This document shows, one piece after another, positions 30,442-40,978 of a stretch of DNA of 64,000 bases. A program made the position numbers and the translations under genes. Under the pieces are notes generated by a model that saw only the letters and a program-made list of their open reading frames with translations, did no database searches and was not told where the DNA came from. This DNA is from Nitzschia sp. pyKryTriq1 (lineage: Eukaryota > Bacillariophyta > Bacillariophyceae > Bacillariales > Bacillariaceae), in NCBI GenBank assembly GCA_956465555.1, contig OY101118.1, positions 744,001 through 808,000 of the forward strand, given 5' to 3'. Numbering within the stretch: the first letter of the stretch is position 1; every line of letters begins with the position of its first letter.

Positions 30442-30845
30442 GATGAAAGACTTCTAACCACAGTACAAGTAGACTACAAATAATAATGAAACAAACAATA
30501 ACAATGACACCGCATATGCCAGATGCAAAACAGTATCAGTACTCAGTACTGTACTGTAGTTATTGGACAACGCATCATTCGGGGGCGAAAAAAGTGGGGG
30601 TTCAGTACAGTCGCAGTAGACACGCGGCGCGCCCATCTTTTGTGTCGACTTCCTGCCTCCATCCTTCATCCTATAAAATGTACCGGTACGAGTACCGGTA
30701 TTACCCGGTACCTACTAGAGCTAGTAATATGTCTTGGGTCTTGCTGCATGTTGAATGATGTGCGGTTTCTACCTGTATGATGTTGGTAATGCCACCACCT
30801 TCTTGAGAAGCGGCGCTATCCATATCATTTAACTTCATATTCCAG
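30442..30845. other. Divergent intergenic region
   Basis: Between DUF1499 (-) and the Kir channel (+). Clusters of palindromes at 30535-30555 (CAGTACTCAGTACTGTACTG) and 30678-30715 (CCGGTACGAGTACCGGTATT) could be bidirectional promoter elements or small cruciforms. No gene. Confidence 0.4.
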
Positions 30846-32142
30846 ATGAGCAATCAAGCCAAAGGAGGCAGGGCAAGTGCATCGCCATGGAACCTGCGCA
30901 GCTACTACGAACGGACCGACCACAAATACCAACGAAATCCAAACAATGATATCAAGGCACCGCTAGCAGATGATGATTCAGGGCCTCCCTCCTCCTGTGC
31001 AAAAGATTTATTTATGTTCAGCAATGGCGGAGACAGTAAGACCAGGATCGGGATGATTGACGGACGAGAAGTAGAATTCGAATTACAAGAAGACGTGAAC
31101 TCCAGGCCCACCACCAGTCGAGACGAAAGACAACAGCGCACATGTGAACTCTTGAATGCAATAGGATCTCCCCTTGAAATTCGGTGTCGTTGGTGGCTCA
31201 TGAGATACAGTTTGGCTAGTATAACGATTCTGTATTTTGCTATCTTCGTGGCTCTCAACTTCGTCTTTGCTGGGCTATGGAGCATTCAAGACGGAAAATG
31301 TTGCGACAATGAATCGTTGACATATACGCAATTATTTGACTTTTCCATCCAAACATCAACCACTATTGGCTATGGCGGTGAGTCGTTTTCGCTTTCTAGC
31401 ATTCTGGCCTTCTCCCATTTTCACATTGGCTGTGGACTCATCATCAGAGAATGTCAATTCAAAAGGCTTTGTTCCACAGGGGCACTTTGCCAATTTTCTG
31501 GTCGTCATGTTGAGTTGCTGTACACTGATTCTGAACACGGTTTATGCTGGACTTTTGTTCCTCAAATTTGTGGCACCCAGTGCCAGGTTAGAGTTTAGTG
31601 AAGTGGTAACCCTGTCCAATGTGAACGGAGTACCCTGTCTCGAATTTCGAATCGGCAATGCGGATGGATCCTGGAATCTTTTGAAAGACGTCAATGCTCG
31701 GCTTACTTACAGTTTCGACGTTGACTACACAGACGAAAAGGGTGCCCCACAACACGTAATGCAGACGCAAGAGCTTAGATTGCTACACGACAAGCGAATG
31801 AGATTGGCAGACTTTGTGTGGACGTTACGGCATATGATTGATGAACATAGTCCCTTATTCGGCTTGGACTTTCGAGAATTCCCGGGTAAAAGCATAGTAC
31901 ACTTCGAAGCATGTGTCAACGCCACTCAAGAGCATACGGGTGCGTCCGTTTTCTGTCAAACCGTTTACATGCTCGAGGATGTCTTGATTGGACACCGATT
32001 TGTGGATCAAATGAGCTGGAGTGAGGACAAAACGAGTTTCAAAATTGATTACGCTAATTTCAGTAAGACAACCCCCCATCCAGTATGGTATCCAGTCCAC
32101 CGAAACCAGCACATTTCTTTCCATCCTTCGTCGAGGAATTGA
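30846..32142 (+). CDS. Inward-rectifier (Kir) potassium channel
   Basis: Two exons: 30846-31377 and 31448-32142, with a 70-nt intron (G|GTGAGT...ATCAG|AG, phase 1), giving 408 residues from ATG 30846. M1 is SLASITILYFAIFVALNFVF (about 120-140). The pore has FDFSIQTSTTIGYG, the K+ selectivity filter, which ends right at the exon junction; splicing gives TIGYGENVNSKGFVPQG. M2 is FLVVMLSCCTLILNTVYAGL. The cytoplasmic Kir domain follows: LEFSEVVTLSNVNGVPCLEF, RIGNADGS, an Ig-like strand series, and DQMSW...FKIDYANFSKTTP. This is the classical Kir layout (M1-P-M2-IRK C domain). It should set membrane potential or K+ conductance at the plasma membrane or an endomembrane. Usual Kir length is about 390-430. 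Confidence 0.88.
31378..31447 (+). other. Intron of the Kir channel gene
   Basis: GTGAGT donor immediately after the GYG filter codons and CATCAG acceptor. Without removal, the two halves of the channel are in different frames. Confidence 0.85.
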
Positions 32143-32800
32143 ATGAGGTCTTTGATGCGCTGTCTTCAAGGAAGAAAAAATCACTATTCTGTGGCATGCT
32201 GCCTTGTCTCAATTCACGTATTTTCTCTACTTGTACTACGAGTAGGTCGTCCATCAATTCTATCAAACAATAGAAACGAGCTTGTTAGGCCATGCTTCAA
32301 ACAGTGTATCTATACAAAATCCTGATTATAGCCTCTGGTTGTACTATGCACAGCAGTGAGTAGTGTAGGGGAGTCATTGCTGTCCCTCACTTGCGACGCT
32401 GCACTCTACCTTACGAGAAATAGTTCTCGTACGATGAGCGCCCGCAATAATGCGGGCGCTCATGTCCCAGTCCCGAGTCGTCAGACCCGAACGATTCGAT
32501 CTAATGTCTACCGCGGTACTTGTAATACTACTACCATTAGTGCAAACTACGAGTACACCATACTGGTAGTAACCTTGAATCGATGATCGGTGATGATGCA
32601 AGGCAGATACTGTAGCCATAATGACTGCATCTAATCTCTCTCCTCACTCTATCAATCGTACCGGTAGACCAGCAATGGCATAGGTCGGAGGATGTCTTTC
32701 ACGCTACAAGTACCGGTATGAGAAAACTGGGGCCAAAGGAAAACGAAAGGGAGGAGAGGCATAACATTATTTCACTCTGCGGTGGTGGTGAATTCACCCA
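32143..32800. other. Intergenic region with two adjacent perfect hairpins
   Basis: Between the Kir channel and the BMT5-like gene, both on +. Besides the hairpin pair at 32412-32463 (separate entry), there are palindromic GTAC/CCGG words at 32510-32530 and 32658-32670. No coding region. Confidence 0.5.
32412..32463. other. Tandem stem-loops
   Basis: Hairpin 1: TACGAGAA-ATAG-TTCTCGTA (32412-32431), 8-bp perfect stem. Hairpin 2: ATGAGCGCCCGCA-ATAA-TGCGGGCGCTCAT (32434-32463), 13-bp perfect GC-rich stem. Both have 4-nt loops and only 2 bases lie between them. It could be a structured 3' end, a processing signal, a small ncRNA or a mobile-element terminus; nothing in the sequence decides this. 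Confidence 0.75.
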
Positions 32801-34033
32801 ATGGCCGACACCGACTGCACCACGTCGATTCTGACGCTAGGGGACGGGGACTTTACGTACTCCTTGGACCTTGCACACTATATCGCTGGCAGTATTAAGG
32901 CAAATGTTCAGCTCGTCGCCACTGGTATTGATACCAAAGCGGAACTGTTGTCGAAATACAAGGATTCGCCCCATATTCTCGATCAGCTCGACGCTGCTGC
33001 CAAGTCGCCACGACTTTCTATCTCAGTCAAACACGGGATCAATGCGATTATTCTAGACACCACAGATCACGATGGTATTCAATCAGCTGGTATCGGTAAA
33101 GTTGATCATGTGATCTTTAACCATCCACATTTGGGCACCGAAGATGCTGCTTTGCATGGTCGCTTTCTCGGCCACTTCTTCCATTCATGTGTTCACAGAT
33201 GGTTGAACCCAAAGAGAGGAGCCCTGGTATATTTGACACTGGTAGATGGTCAATACGAAAGATGGAACTGTGAACAAGCCGCTAAGCGCCAAGGTCTGAT
33301 ATTGTTGCAACGCGCACCATTTACTTCGCCTCCTGTCATGAATCCAAGCTATCATTACCGTCGACATCAAACGGGAAAATCCTTTGAATCCCGCCGTCCA
33401 AGCGGTAGCGAAACGTTTGTTTTTGCGCAAGAAAAGGATAGAGACGTAGATGTATCGACGAGTATCTTATCATGGCAAACAATTCCATCCAGAAATGTTG
33501 CGCCTACTACGGGGGGATCGGAGGCCAATCAACCACAGCCGTCACCACCGACGGCTCTTTCTTGTCCTTATTGCGACCGCGTCTTCAAAGAGGAGCGATC
33601 GCGAACATGCCATCTTCGAGCTAAACATCCAAATGGACCAGCGAAAAAGACGAGACTTATAGAGAATCCGAATTCGTTCGAGTGCATTCTCTGCAAGAAC
33701 GAGACGGGTGAACCAAGAAGTTTTGAAAGCGAGCAAGCGCTACAAGACCATGCACGGGCTAAGCATTCGGCAATCCACAAGACGATTCTCCCCGATTGGT
33801 GTCCGGGCATACAGAATCCATCAAGCCCCAAAGAGACGATAAAGGATGTGGCTATCAGTAGTACGGGTACTTGTGAAGTTTGTGCTGCCACGTTTGTCAG
33901 TATGGACAAACACATGGACGAATTCAAGCCGTCCACCTCTGGTGAAAAGTTCAGTTGTCAGTTCTGCAAGAAATGGTTTCGGGAAGAACGAGCAAAGCGA
34001 CAGCACGAAAATTTTTGTAAAGAGCGACTATAG
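32801..34033 (+). CDS. BMT5-like Rossmann methyltransferase (DUF2431) with C-terminal C2H2 zinc fingers
   Basis: Single exon, 410 residues from ATG 32801. Residues about 8-190 match the 25S rRNA (uridine-N3) methyltransferase BMT5-like domain: SILTLGDGDFTYSLDLAHYI (SAM-binding GDGdFS motif), VATGIDTKAELLSKY, and VDHVIFNHPHLGTEDAALHG followed by RFLGHFFHSC and GALVYLTLVDGQYERW. The C-terminal part adds zinc-finger units: CPYCDRVFKEERSRTCHLRAKH, CILCKN...LQDHARAKH, CEVCAATFVSMDKHMDEF and CQFCKKWFREERAKRQH. The family methylates U in large-subunit rRNA in yeast. The fusion to RNA/DNA-binding fingers suggests a nucleolar RNA methyltransferase, but the target in this organism is inference. Confidence 0.82.
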   Translation: MADTDCTTSILTLGDGDFTYSLDLAHYIAGSIKANVQLVATGIDTKAELLSKYKDSPHILDQLDAAAKSPRLSISVKHGINAIILDTTDHDGIQSAGIGKVDHVIFNHPHLGTEDAALHGRFLGHFFHSCVHRWLNPKRGALVYLTLVDGQYERWNCEQAAKRQGLILLQRAPFTSPPVMNPSYHYRRHQTGKSFESRRPSGSETFVFAQEKDRDVDVSTSILSWQTIPSRNVAPTTGGSEANQPQPSPPTALSCPYCDRVFKEERSRTCHLRAKHPNGPAKKTRLIENPNSFECILCKNETGEPRSFESEQALQDHARAKHSAIHKTILPDWCPGIQNPSSPKETIKDVAISSTGTCEVCAATFVSMDKHMDEFKPSTSGEKFSCQFCKKWFREERAKRQHENFCKERL

Positions 34034-34266
34034 AGAAACTCCTAACACTCTTACATCTACACGTACGGAGGACACCCCAAAGCCTCGAACGTCAATCGAT
34101 GAAGTACGCGCTATCTCCAGCAAGCTTCACGAAGTGAAACGAGAACGTAGCTAGAAGTACAGTGCATGCAACGAGCACGGAAGGACGGATGCCGGTCTGC
34201 TAGAACCGAAACACTTGAACAAAGAAGGAATACGTGAAGTAGACCTGGGCATCAAACAAGAACCTT

Positions 34267-35499
34267 TTACCCAGCGGATTGAGGTTCCTGTATTTGATCA
34301 GCAACATAGGGAAGCGGTTCCTGAGATTCCTCATAGTCCTGAGGAGGGCCAGAGTATGAGGTTGGTGGAGCCGGTGGCCTCGGCGCATAACGAGGCATTC
34401 CATTAGGGCCAAGAATAATTGGCTGTTTCCCGTTGGTTGGGTATTGGTAGGGCCCAGGAAGTGGGTATTGCGGGGCTGAAAGGATGGGTTAGATTTTTCA
34501 ACCAGCAAATGGAAAGGGGCTCCTGGGCCACGACGTGTGTGACTTACCATAATAATGATGTGGCGGCGGGGGTGGTGCGTAGTGTCCGTAATGATGCTGC
34601 GACGAGGGCGGCGGCATACCGTAGGGTGGATGCTGAGCGTAATGCATAGGTACGTTCTGACCATGGTAATCTCCGCTTTCTGGCGGAGGATAGTGCGGAG
34701 CATGCTGGACCCACTGAGGTTGCTGTGTCATTTCCGCAGCTTGTTGCTTCTGCTGCTCCTCCTTCTTCCTCTCGAAGTCTACGCGCCACTCCGATATCGC
34801 TTTCTTGTACTTTTCGCGTTCTTCCTTTTCCTTCTCAACATGGGGCCTGCGCTCCTCTTCAGTTGAATTTCTCCACATCTCACCCAAAAGCCTCGAGATT
34901 TCAGTGTTTTTCATATCAGGGTTCTTATCCGAGATGGACTTCCTCTTGCCCTGAGAAAAGTACAAGAATGCAGACATGGGTCTCTTCGGAGCACTGGGAT
35001 CTTTCTTCGCTCGCTTGTAAGGAACCTGCCAAGGACCAGTGTAGGTTGACTTTTCTGCAATGTAGCGTTGCTTGTCTTTCGCCGCTACTTCATCCCAATG
35101 TCCCCTTTGATCCGCCGGGAGATTGCGCCTAATAGTATGCAGTAAAACGAGCTATTAGACAAAGTGCTGCCGACGCTTCGTGGGGCGACACATCCAAACA
35201 ATACTATGGTGTGATGGAACTTACCACATTTCTGCCGAGCGCTTCGAAATATCCGTTACTGTAGCCTTGTCACCAAGTTCCTCCTTGATTTCCGGTTGTT
35301 TGGCCATGAAGAAACAGATGTAGCTACTCTTGAATCGTTTCGGCGCCTGTGGCGCCTTTCGCAAAGTTGAGTTGTCTCGTTTCTTCTTGCCGCGCTTGGG
35401 AGAACTAGACAACGAATCGACACTTTCGTCGCCCTCGCCAGCATCCTCAAACGGCGCCAGCTTGCCTGGTGATGCGTGTACCATGTCGGAATTCGGCAT
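34267..35499 (-). CDS. Two-HMG-box protein with Pro/Tyr-rich tail
   Basis: Three exons: 35499-35225, 35128-34548 and 34475-34267, with introns of 96 and 72 nt; both donors are GTAAGT and the acceptors TTAG and TTTCAG. This gives 354 residues. I start at ATG 35499 (MPNSDMVHASPGK). The open frame continues upstream, but a T-rich tract ending ACAAACAGAACAG just before it looks like an intron end, so the first exon may be a leader. HMG box 1 spans the first splice (APKRFKSSYICFFMAKQ, then AEMWRNLPADQRGHW, KDKQRYIAEK). HMG box 2 is in exon 2 (APKRPMSAFLYFSQGKRKSI, LLGEMWRN, EKEKEEREKYKKAI). The tail is Gln/His/Pro/Tyr-rich and is continued by exon 3 (PQYPLPGPYQYPTNGK). HMGB-like proteins bend DNA in chromatin; a nuclear architectural role is expected. 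Confidence 0.88.
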
Positions 35500-36912
35500 G
35501 ATCTGTTCTGTTTGTGATAAAATAGTAAACAGGAAGAAGAAAATCGAGGTAAGCTTCATAGTCCGAAGAATTAGAATGATGATGTGCACGAAGTAAAATG
35601 GGAGAGGAATGAATGAATCAAGATGGAATTTGACATTCGACCGACCGGACCAGAAACAGGAAAGGATGTGATTGCACGTAGAACTTGTACCAGGACCTAC
35701 AAAAAATTCGAATTGTCTGCACATCGTCCGTCATCACATCTGTCAAAAAGTAGACTTTCTGTGACACCGAAGTTCGGCAATGGTACGAAAACGATGAATG
35801 GCAATGGGCGATGCAGTTCAATGAAGCACCAGAAGGGTAGCAGCTTGGTGTCCATATGCACGATATGGGATAGTGTGCGGCTCCCTGGATCGCCAAGTTG
35901 AGAACAATTTCGCTTGGGAATCACGATGAGCTACGACACATTCTCACTGAAGAGACTGAATGAGGAGGAAGCCGCCGAAGTTGCTTCATAACACGGCTCT
36001 TTCGCAACGGACTGTTCCGGACACATTCTTGCCATTCATATACTTCCGCTTCACATGTTTGAGGGTCGTCATTGTCATCATTGCACACAACTTACAGATG
36101 TTTGGGGAGTAGTTCTTATCGCGCGTGTTTCACACTTCACTCCGATATGAGTACACTTCGAGCCAAGTTGATGATGTGTGCCCTCTCTGCGTCTGTCAGT
36201 TTTTGAAGTGATGTTTCTTTTGACTTTATGACGGCCAAATTCGTCGCTGCTCGGAAATTTGGTGTTATCAATTTTTCTCGAACCTGCCAAATCAATGCAG
36301 CCCGACATACTCCCCAGAGATCTGGATTATTTGTTCCTATGATATTTTTTCTCATACCAATAGCGAACAAAAAGGAGACACATTCGTGGCGAATCAGCAC
36401 GACTGTCCATTTTTATGACAACCTGGCAGCCGGCCGGCCGAGTTGTCAACCACTGACTGTTCTTCATCTTTCCGCCACTTGCCAGAGACGTTAGTACGTA
36501 GGGGCTAAAACATGTCTTTCGCAAACGACCCTTCCGACTCTTACCAGAGATGGGAGAGATCTGAAAGAGAATGCAATACCCGTACGGTACTGTAGCGGTA
36601 CCAGGCACCTGGTACAATTTGAAGTAGTACTTCTACTCTCTACTAGAGTAGAGAGCGAGTAGTAGTAGAGTACCAGGTACCGTACCAGGCATCGTCAATA
36701 GTAGTCAGTCTCTCTACTGCTACCGGTAGTAGCTACTTTAGTGGTAGGGTAGAAGTAGTAGAGAGAGTACTAGAGGAGAGTAGCATGTGCTGCTAGACTA
36801 TTGGCCGTCGTACCGGTACAATCGGTTTAAAGTATCGGTATCGCAGACAACGAAAGCAGACTTCTTTATCACTCCTGGTAGAGTCTTCCCATCCTAGTAG
36901 AGTGGTACTCGT
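35500..36912. other. Long intergenic region
   Basis: 5' region of the HMG-box gene, then ordinary spacer. A 72-codon frame (36355-36137, -; LQKLTDAERAHIINLARSVL) looks protein-like but has no recognised family. At 36590-36850 the DNA turns into CTA/TAG and GTAC low-complexity sequence (CTCTCTACTAGAGTAGAGAG, GTACCAGGTACCGTACCAGG). The LINE inserted right after it. Confidence 0.4.
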
Positions 36913-36926
36913 ACCTACACTGTAGT
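36913..36926. repeat. Left target-site duplication of the LINE
   Basis: ACCTACACTGTAGT, identical to 37594-37607 and lying immediately outside the truncated element. Confidence 0.85.
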
Positions 36927-37593
36927 CGGCCCTACACGTGGCAAGTGTAGCAGCTTTAATTTTTGCCAATACTACTAAGGCTACACCTTAGACACTTCCT
37001 CCCGCGCTCGCCAGAGATGGGGACAGGTCCGCCGCGTGTTAACACGGGACGGCGCAACACCGAGAATCTCAGGGATGTTCTACAAAGCCATCGTACAGTC
37101 GGTCTTACTTTATGGGTGCGAGACGTGGACCATCACGCCGAGGATGTTGAATGCCCTCCGGGGCTTTCACCATCAGGTAGCGCGCAGGATTGCGGTGCGC
37201 CTCCCGAACAAGCTCCGAGACGGTAGTTGGGACTACCCGAGGATCGAAGTTGCCCGTAGTGAAGCAGGGCTTTACACCATCGAGCATTACATCGCAACCC
37301 GACAGAGCAATTTCGTCGACAAAGTGGCAATCCGCCCAATCAAACAGTTATGTGACAATGCAACCCGCCGGAGTGGAGACTCTAGTAGACTCTACTGGTG
37401 GACTCAACCAACCCTGGAGCTAGACGAAGAAGCACAGGCGGCCGTGGTATCCGACCAGGAATCCGACGGGGAACAAGAGTAGGTAGTCTAAGAACGCACT
37501 TAGTAGTCTAGTCTAAGTGCCTGCGAGCCTCTGGTGGGATTGATATCCCGTTCTAACCACGCTCAAAGGGACTGGAGACAGTTAACAACAACA
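36927..37593 (+). mobile_element. 5'-truncated LINE (non-LTR retrotransposon) with target-site duplication
   Basis: A 667-bp insert is bounded by a 14-bp direct repeat, ACCTACACTGTAGT (36913-36926 and 37594-37607). It carries the C-terminal end of a LINE reverse-transcriptase ORF in frame from about 36990 to 37482 (RWGQVRRVLTRDG, FYKAIVQSVLLYGCETWTIT, LRGFHHQVARRIAVRL), then a 3' UTR, and ends GTTAACAACAACAAC, a short AAC-repeat tail. The 5' truncation, simple tail and long TSD are the signature of target-primed reverse transcription. The RT catalytic core is missing, so the copy is dead. The intact TSD and open frame indicate a fairly recent insertion. Confidence 0.88.
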
Positions 37594-37607
37594 ACCTACA
37601 CTGTAGT
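37594..37607. repeat. Right target-site duplication of the LINE
   Basis: ACCTACACTGTAGT directly after the AAC tail of the element. Confidence 0.85.
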
Positions 37608-37969
37608 ACTATTACAATGTCTTTCAAGAAGGTGCCTCAACCACTAAGCAAGTAGATCATTCAAAATTTTAATAGTAATCTGGAAATGCACAAGAACACG
37701 ACATTGGGAAATTTTCGTCTCGGCTCGCTTGGTCTACCGGTAGAGCAGCTCTAGAGCAAAACCTGGTTGCCTCATGTCTAGAGATCCGCGGGGAAGGGTC
37801 TTCCAAAGCATTCGAGATGATTCTCTCCAGATTGTGTACGGATACCGATAGGGCGCCAAAGATTAAAAACAACAAGTTCTCACTACATACCCTCCAGTAG
37901 AGTCGCCCGTAGCCGGCTGTGTATTCACTGAGTGTGCGCTGTTCAGAAAGTTTGAAAGTTGACACGCAG
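37608..37969. other. Intergenic region downstream of the TPR gene
   Basis: 3' flank of the TPR gene (-). No gene or repeat beyond short words such as CTACCGGTAGAGCAGCTCTAGAG near 37735. Confidence 0.35.
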
Positions 37970-39233
37970 TTACGAATGAAAGGCGTTGACAAAGTCAAGA
38001 TTGCTCCGACTGTCATGGATTGCTCGATGATGATGCTCATCCACGAATACAGACTGCTGGACCTGCGCAGGAGACAACAAAAACATTTCTATCAGGAACT
38101 GGGTAACAAAGAAAACGTACGACAATTCAGAGGTGGAACAACTTACCAGCATCGCTTCTTCGAAACACGCCCTTGCTATATCGTACTGTTTCTGCTGAGC
38201 TTTGAGATAGCCATAATTGTTTGCAAGAATCGCCAAGTGCAACAAATCTAGGTCGACCTTAGCACCCGAGTTCTCATTCCGCTCCCTTTGTAATTCCCGA
38301 GCTTCGTGCATAATCAGGGAGGCTCCGACAATATCTCCCATCTGGAATATACAACACGAAATATTGTTCAACAGCATGCACAGCCTTGCGTGTGTAGACC
38401 CGTACCGCTTTGACAGGATCGTTCTCGATTCATTGAAGGCCGCAAGAGCTTCTTCAAATTTTTCAATTGCGAATAGCTGTATACCAAGCTCATCCAATGA
38501 CACGGCTACCTCTGGGTGATCTTCGCCGAACGCTTTCTTTTTCAGTCCTACCGCTTGGTGAAAGTAGGATATTGCTTCTGCATCTCGTCCTGCTAGGATG
38601 TAAACTACCCCAATGTTATGGGCAGTGATTCCACTCAATAAGATGTTATTATTCCGCATCGGACGCCTTTTTTGGTATTCAAATTCCTTTTTGAAATCTT
38701 TCATCGCTCTTTCAAAGTCCCCATCCTAAGGAAGAGAAGCAATTAATGAGTAATTCCAAAAGTAGGTTCGTCACTTTTCCTTACATAGCTATCACTGAAT
38801 CACTACTTGCCTTGATACTGGCGATTGTACGCCTGAGAGGTCGAGACATCGTTCTGTCATTAGGAAAAGTTTTGTTCCAGATGTCAAGGGGTATACTCTC
38901 GGTGATTTTCCTGCCCGGTGCTTTGTCGTCATCAACGAGGTAACCAATCGAGATAAGCCGCTCCGTTCGTTCGGTCAACTGTTCGAGGGTATCGTACACG
39001 CGTTCCTTCGGAGTGAGCTCATCGGTCACAGCACCAAGCCCTATGAACTCAATACCATGAAGCTCAACAAATTGTGTGGTTAGTCCTTTTGGATCGGCTG
39101 GGGCGATGGGCCCACAGAAGCAATCGCCTATTAGCATCTTCACAATAGAAAGGGGGCTCCCCGCAGGATTCTGTCCCTGGGCAGTCGCTGCAGCCTGCCT
39201 TTCGTCGTCGAAACTGGATTCGATCGTGGCCAT
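37970..39233 (-). CDS. Kinesin-light-chain-like TPR protein
   Basis: Three exons: 39233-about 38796, 38725-38147 and 38062-37970; about 369 residues from ATG 39233. Intron 2 (84 nt, GTAAGT...GCGCAG) is clear. For intron 1 the strong donor GTAAGG (38784) would break the frame, while GTGATA (38795) keeps it, so that junction is uncertain. The N-terminal ~140 residues are unfamiliar. From exon 2 on there are KLC-type TPR units: TAHNIGVVYILAGRDAEAIS, FHQAVGLKKKAFGEDHPEVA, SLDELGIQLFAIEKFEEALA, ARLCMLLNNISCCIFQMGDI and ANNYGYLKAQQKQYDIARAC. The last exon supplies the closing repeat (VQQSVFVDEHHHRAIHDSRS-NLDFV). Such expanded TPR proteins are very common in diatoms and mediate protein binding; the partner is unknown. 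Confidence 0.8.
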
Positions 39234-40346
39234 GGTTGTTGTTTGACGGGTGATTATTTTGGACAATTGTTTCCTTTACGAGTATGTACAGGTAGGTCTG
39301 CAGAATTGCTGATGGGTGCACACGAGACACGAGATGATGATAAGAATGCTGACCTGAAACTGAAGGCATGCAGGCAGGACTGAGCAGGCCTGAGGCAGGG
39401 TTCTCTATTTGGCACTCGTAACTTGCTCGTAATGATGATTATTTATACTGTACCAGTACCCTTATTCTCGATCACCTCCCGCCAAGAAAAGTCCACCCGG
39501 CGTGGAATGCTTATCTACGTCAACGAATAGTTTTCAGTTGTCATGTTCTTTCTGAAATCCAAATCTACGGGAATACATGGGACAGACGGACGGTCGAGTT
39601 CTTCACTCTTTACTGCCCTTTTCTCGCCGCGCCGCTCGCCGCTCGCGGGCGGTACTCTGCGCCGGCCTACTCATTTGTTTCTGAGAATTGTGAGCCTATT
39701 TTTATTGTCTACTTTTGCTGTCTTCGCAAGCTTTGTCACAGGCCACAACGTACTCTGATAGAGCCTGCTGCACACCTTCTGTGGTGTAACGGGTGTTGAG
39801 TTTCTTGCCGTGCCGATTTGGATTTGTTCAATGAGCGCTGATGAAATGGGATGGTGAGCGCTGATGCGCTGATGCGATGTTTGAGCTTCGACGACTAGTC
39901 TGTTTACTCTTTTGGGGGTACAGAAAGGGGGTAGGCCTTGGGCCAAGACTAGGCCAAGAAATCTTGGCCCAGGCCAAGCGGGCTTTGCCACGGAGCGTGG
40001 CTAGCGAAAGAGCATTGTCCAAGCGTGCCCGTAAAGCGAGTTCCACGTTAGTGCGCGGTGACCCGCACCCTTGGATGTTCCTGGTACAGAACCTGTATGC
40101 ACAAGTGTGTACCTGGTACTATCCGCCGGTAGGCGTGTCGCCGGGCGAACTCGTCTCATAATATCGCATTCGGACGGGCTCGCAACCAAGACTATCCAAG
40201 ACATCCGAACGTGTACGAGTATCTTCCCAGCGGCATCGCTTCATTCGTCATCGACGAAAAAGACTCTTCGCAGATCGTGCGAAAGCTCATAAAACCCTCA
40301 ACTCAGATTTTATCACTACCCATCCATCCAAGAAAAAGAAACAAAC
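39234..40346. other. Divergent intergenic region
   Basis: Between the TPR gene (-) and the small PDZ-like gene (+). At 39930-39980 there is a GGCCAAG-rich block with an imperfect hairpin (CTTGGGCCAAGA ... TCTTGGCCCAGG). A 71-codon frame (39543-39758, +) with a hydrophobic end is not convincing. A GCGCTGATG repeat occurs at about 39834-39875. Confidence 0.4.
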
Positions 40347-40697
40347 ATGAGCTATGATAAAAAGGATTTCATTGCTGCTTCAATTACGAAGAGCGCCATG
40401 ATGGAAGATGCAGGCCTGAAGCTTTGTGAGTATAATGGTGACATCATCATCTATGAAGTAGGTGGTGTGTTTGATATGTTCACGAACGTGAAGAAGGGTT
40501 CTCGGCTCATCAAGCTTCAAGATAAAGACATTCAAGAATACTCAAGTCTGGATGAAATAAAGGAGGTTATCCAACGGGAGAGGAATGTTAGGATTGAGGC
40601 CGTCAAGATCAAGGACTTCACCGAGATTTTGAATGACTCGTCCATCAGTGAAGCCGAAGCCTTTCAACTTGAAGATGTGATTCCTCCCGAGAAGTAA
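40347..40697 (+). CDS. Small PDZ-like hypothetical protein
   Basis: 116 residues from ATG 40347 with a good A-rich leader (AACAAACATGAG). The core GLKLCEYNGDIIIYEVGGVF, FTNVKKGSRLIKLQDKDIQE, then SSLDEIKEVIQRERNVRIEA, follows the pattern of a PDZ domain: peptide-binding loop, GxxI/LxxLxG-like strand, alpha-2 helix and final strand. The usual GLGF loop is not clear. No signal peptide or membrane helix. The acidic C-terminus (SEAEAFQLEDVIPPEK) is exposed-looking. Composition and codon use are like neighbouring genes, so I regard it as real; function unknown. Confidence 0.6.
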   Translation: MSYDKKDFIAASITKSAMMEDAGLKLCEYNGDIIIYEVGGVFDMFTNVKKGSRLIKLQDKDIQEYSSLDEIKEVIQRERNVRIEAVKIKDFTEILNDSSISEAEAFQLEDVIPPEK

Positions 40698-40978
40698 TAA
40701 GCTCTCGGCCTTCAATCAGCCAAGTGAGGTAGGGACACCCATCAAGGGCAGGTCCCACGAATTCTCGTTTGGAAGAAGCAGCAGCGTTCCAGATATTGTA
40801 CTGTAAAACTAGATAATACACCCTGTCAATTATTAATGACACCGATTGGCTATAACTCGTCGATTTCTTTTCGTATTGCTCAATTGAAAGAGCTGCACAA
40901 TTTATAATCACGTGGACTTACTTTCGGACTTATTCTTCCATCCGTTCCGAACACATCGACCTCTTCCCGCCGTGCGGG

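Noticed and set aside
35921-36110. Minus-strand frame with a CX9C pair (CEAEVYEWQEC), resembling a CHCH protein
   Set aside because: Only one CX9C half is present, an in-frame stop lies just upstream, and no convincing start or acceptor was found.
36137-36355. 72-codon minus-strand frame (MRKNIIGTNNPDLWGVCRAA...)
   Set aside because: Composition is protein-like, but no family is recognised, the frame is short and no splice partner is evident; left as part of the intergenic description.
39543-39758. 71-codon plus-strand frame with a hydrophobic C-terminus
   Set aside because: Short, no homologous motif, lies in a divergent promoter region; not enough to call a gene.
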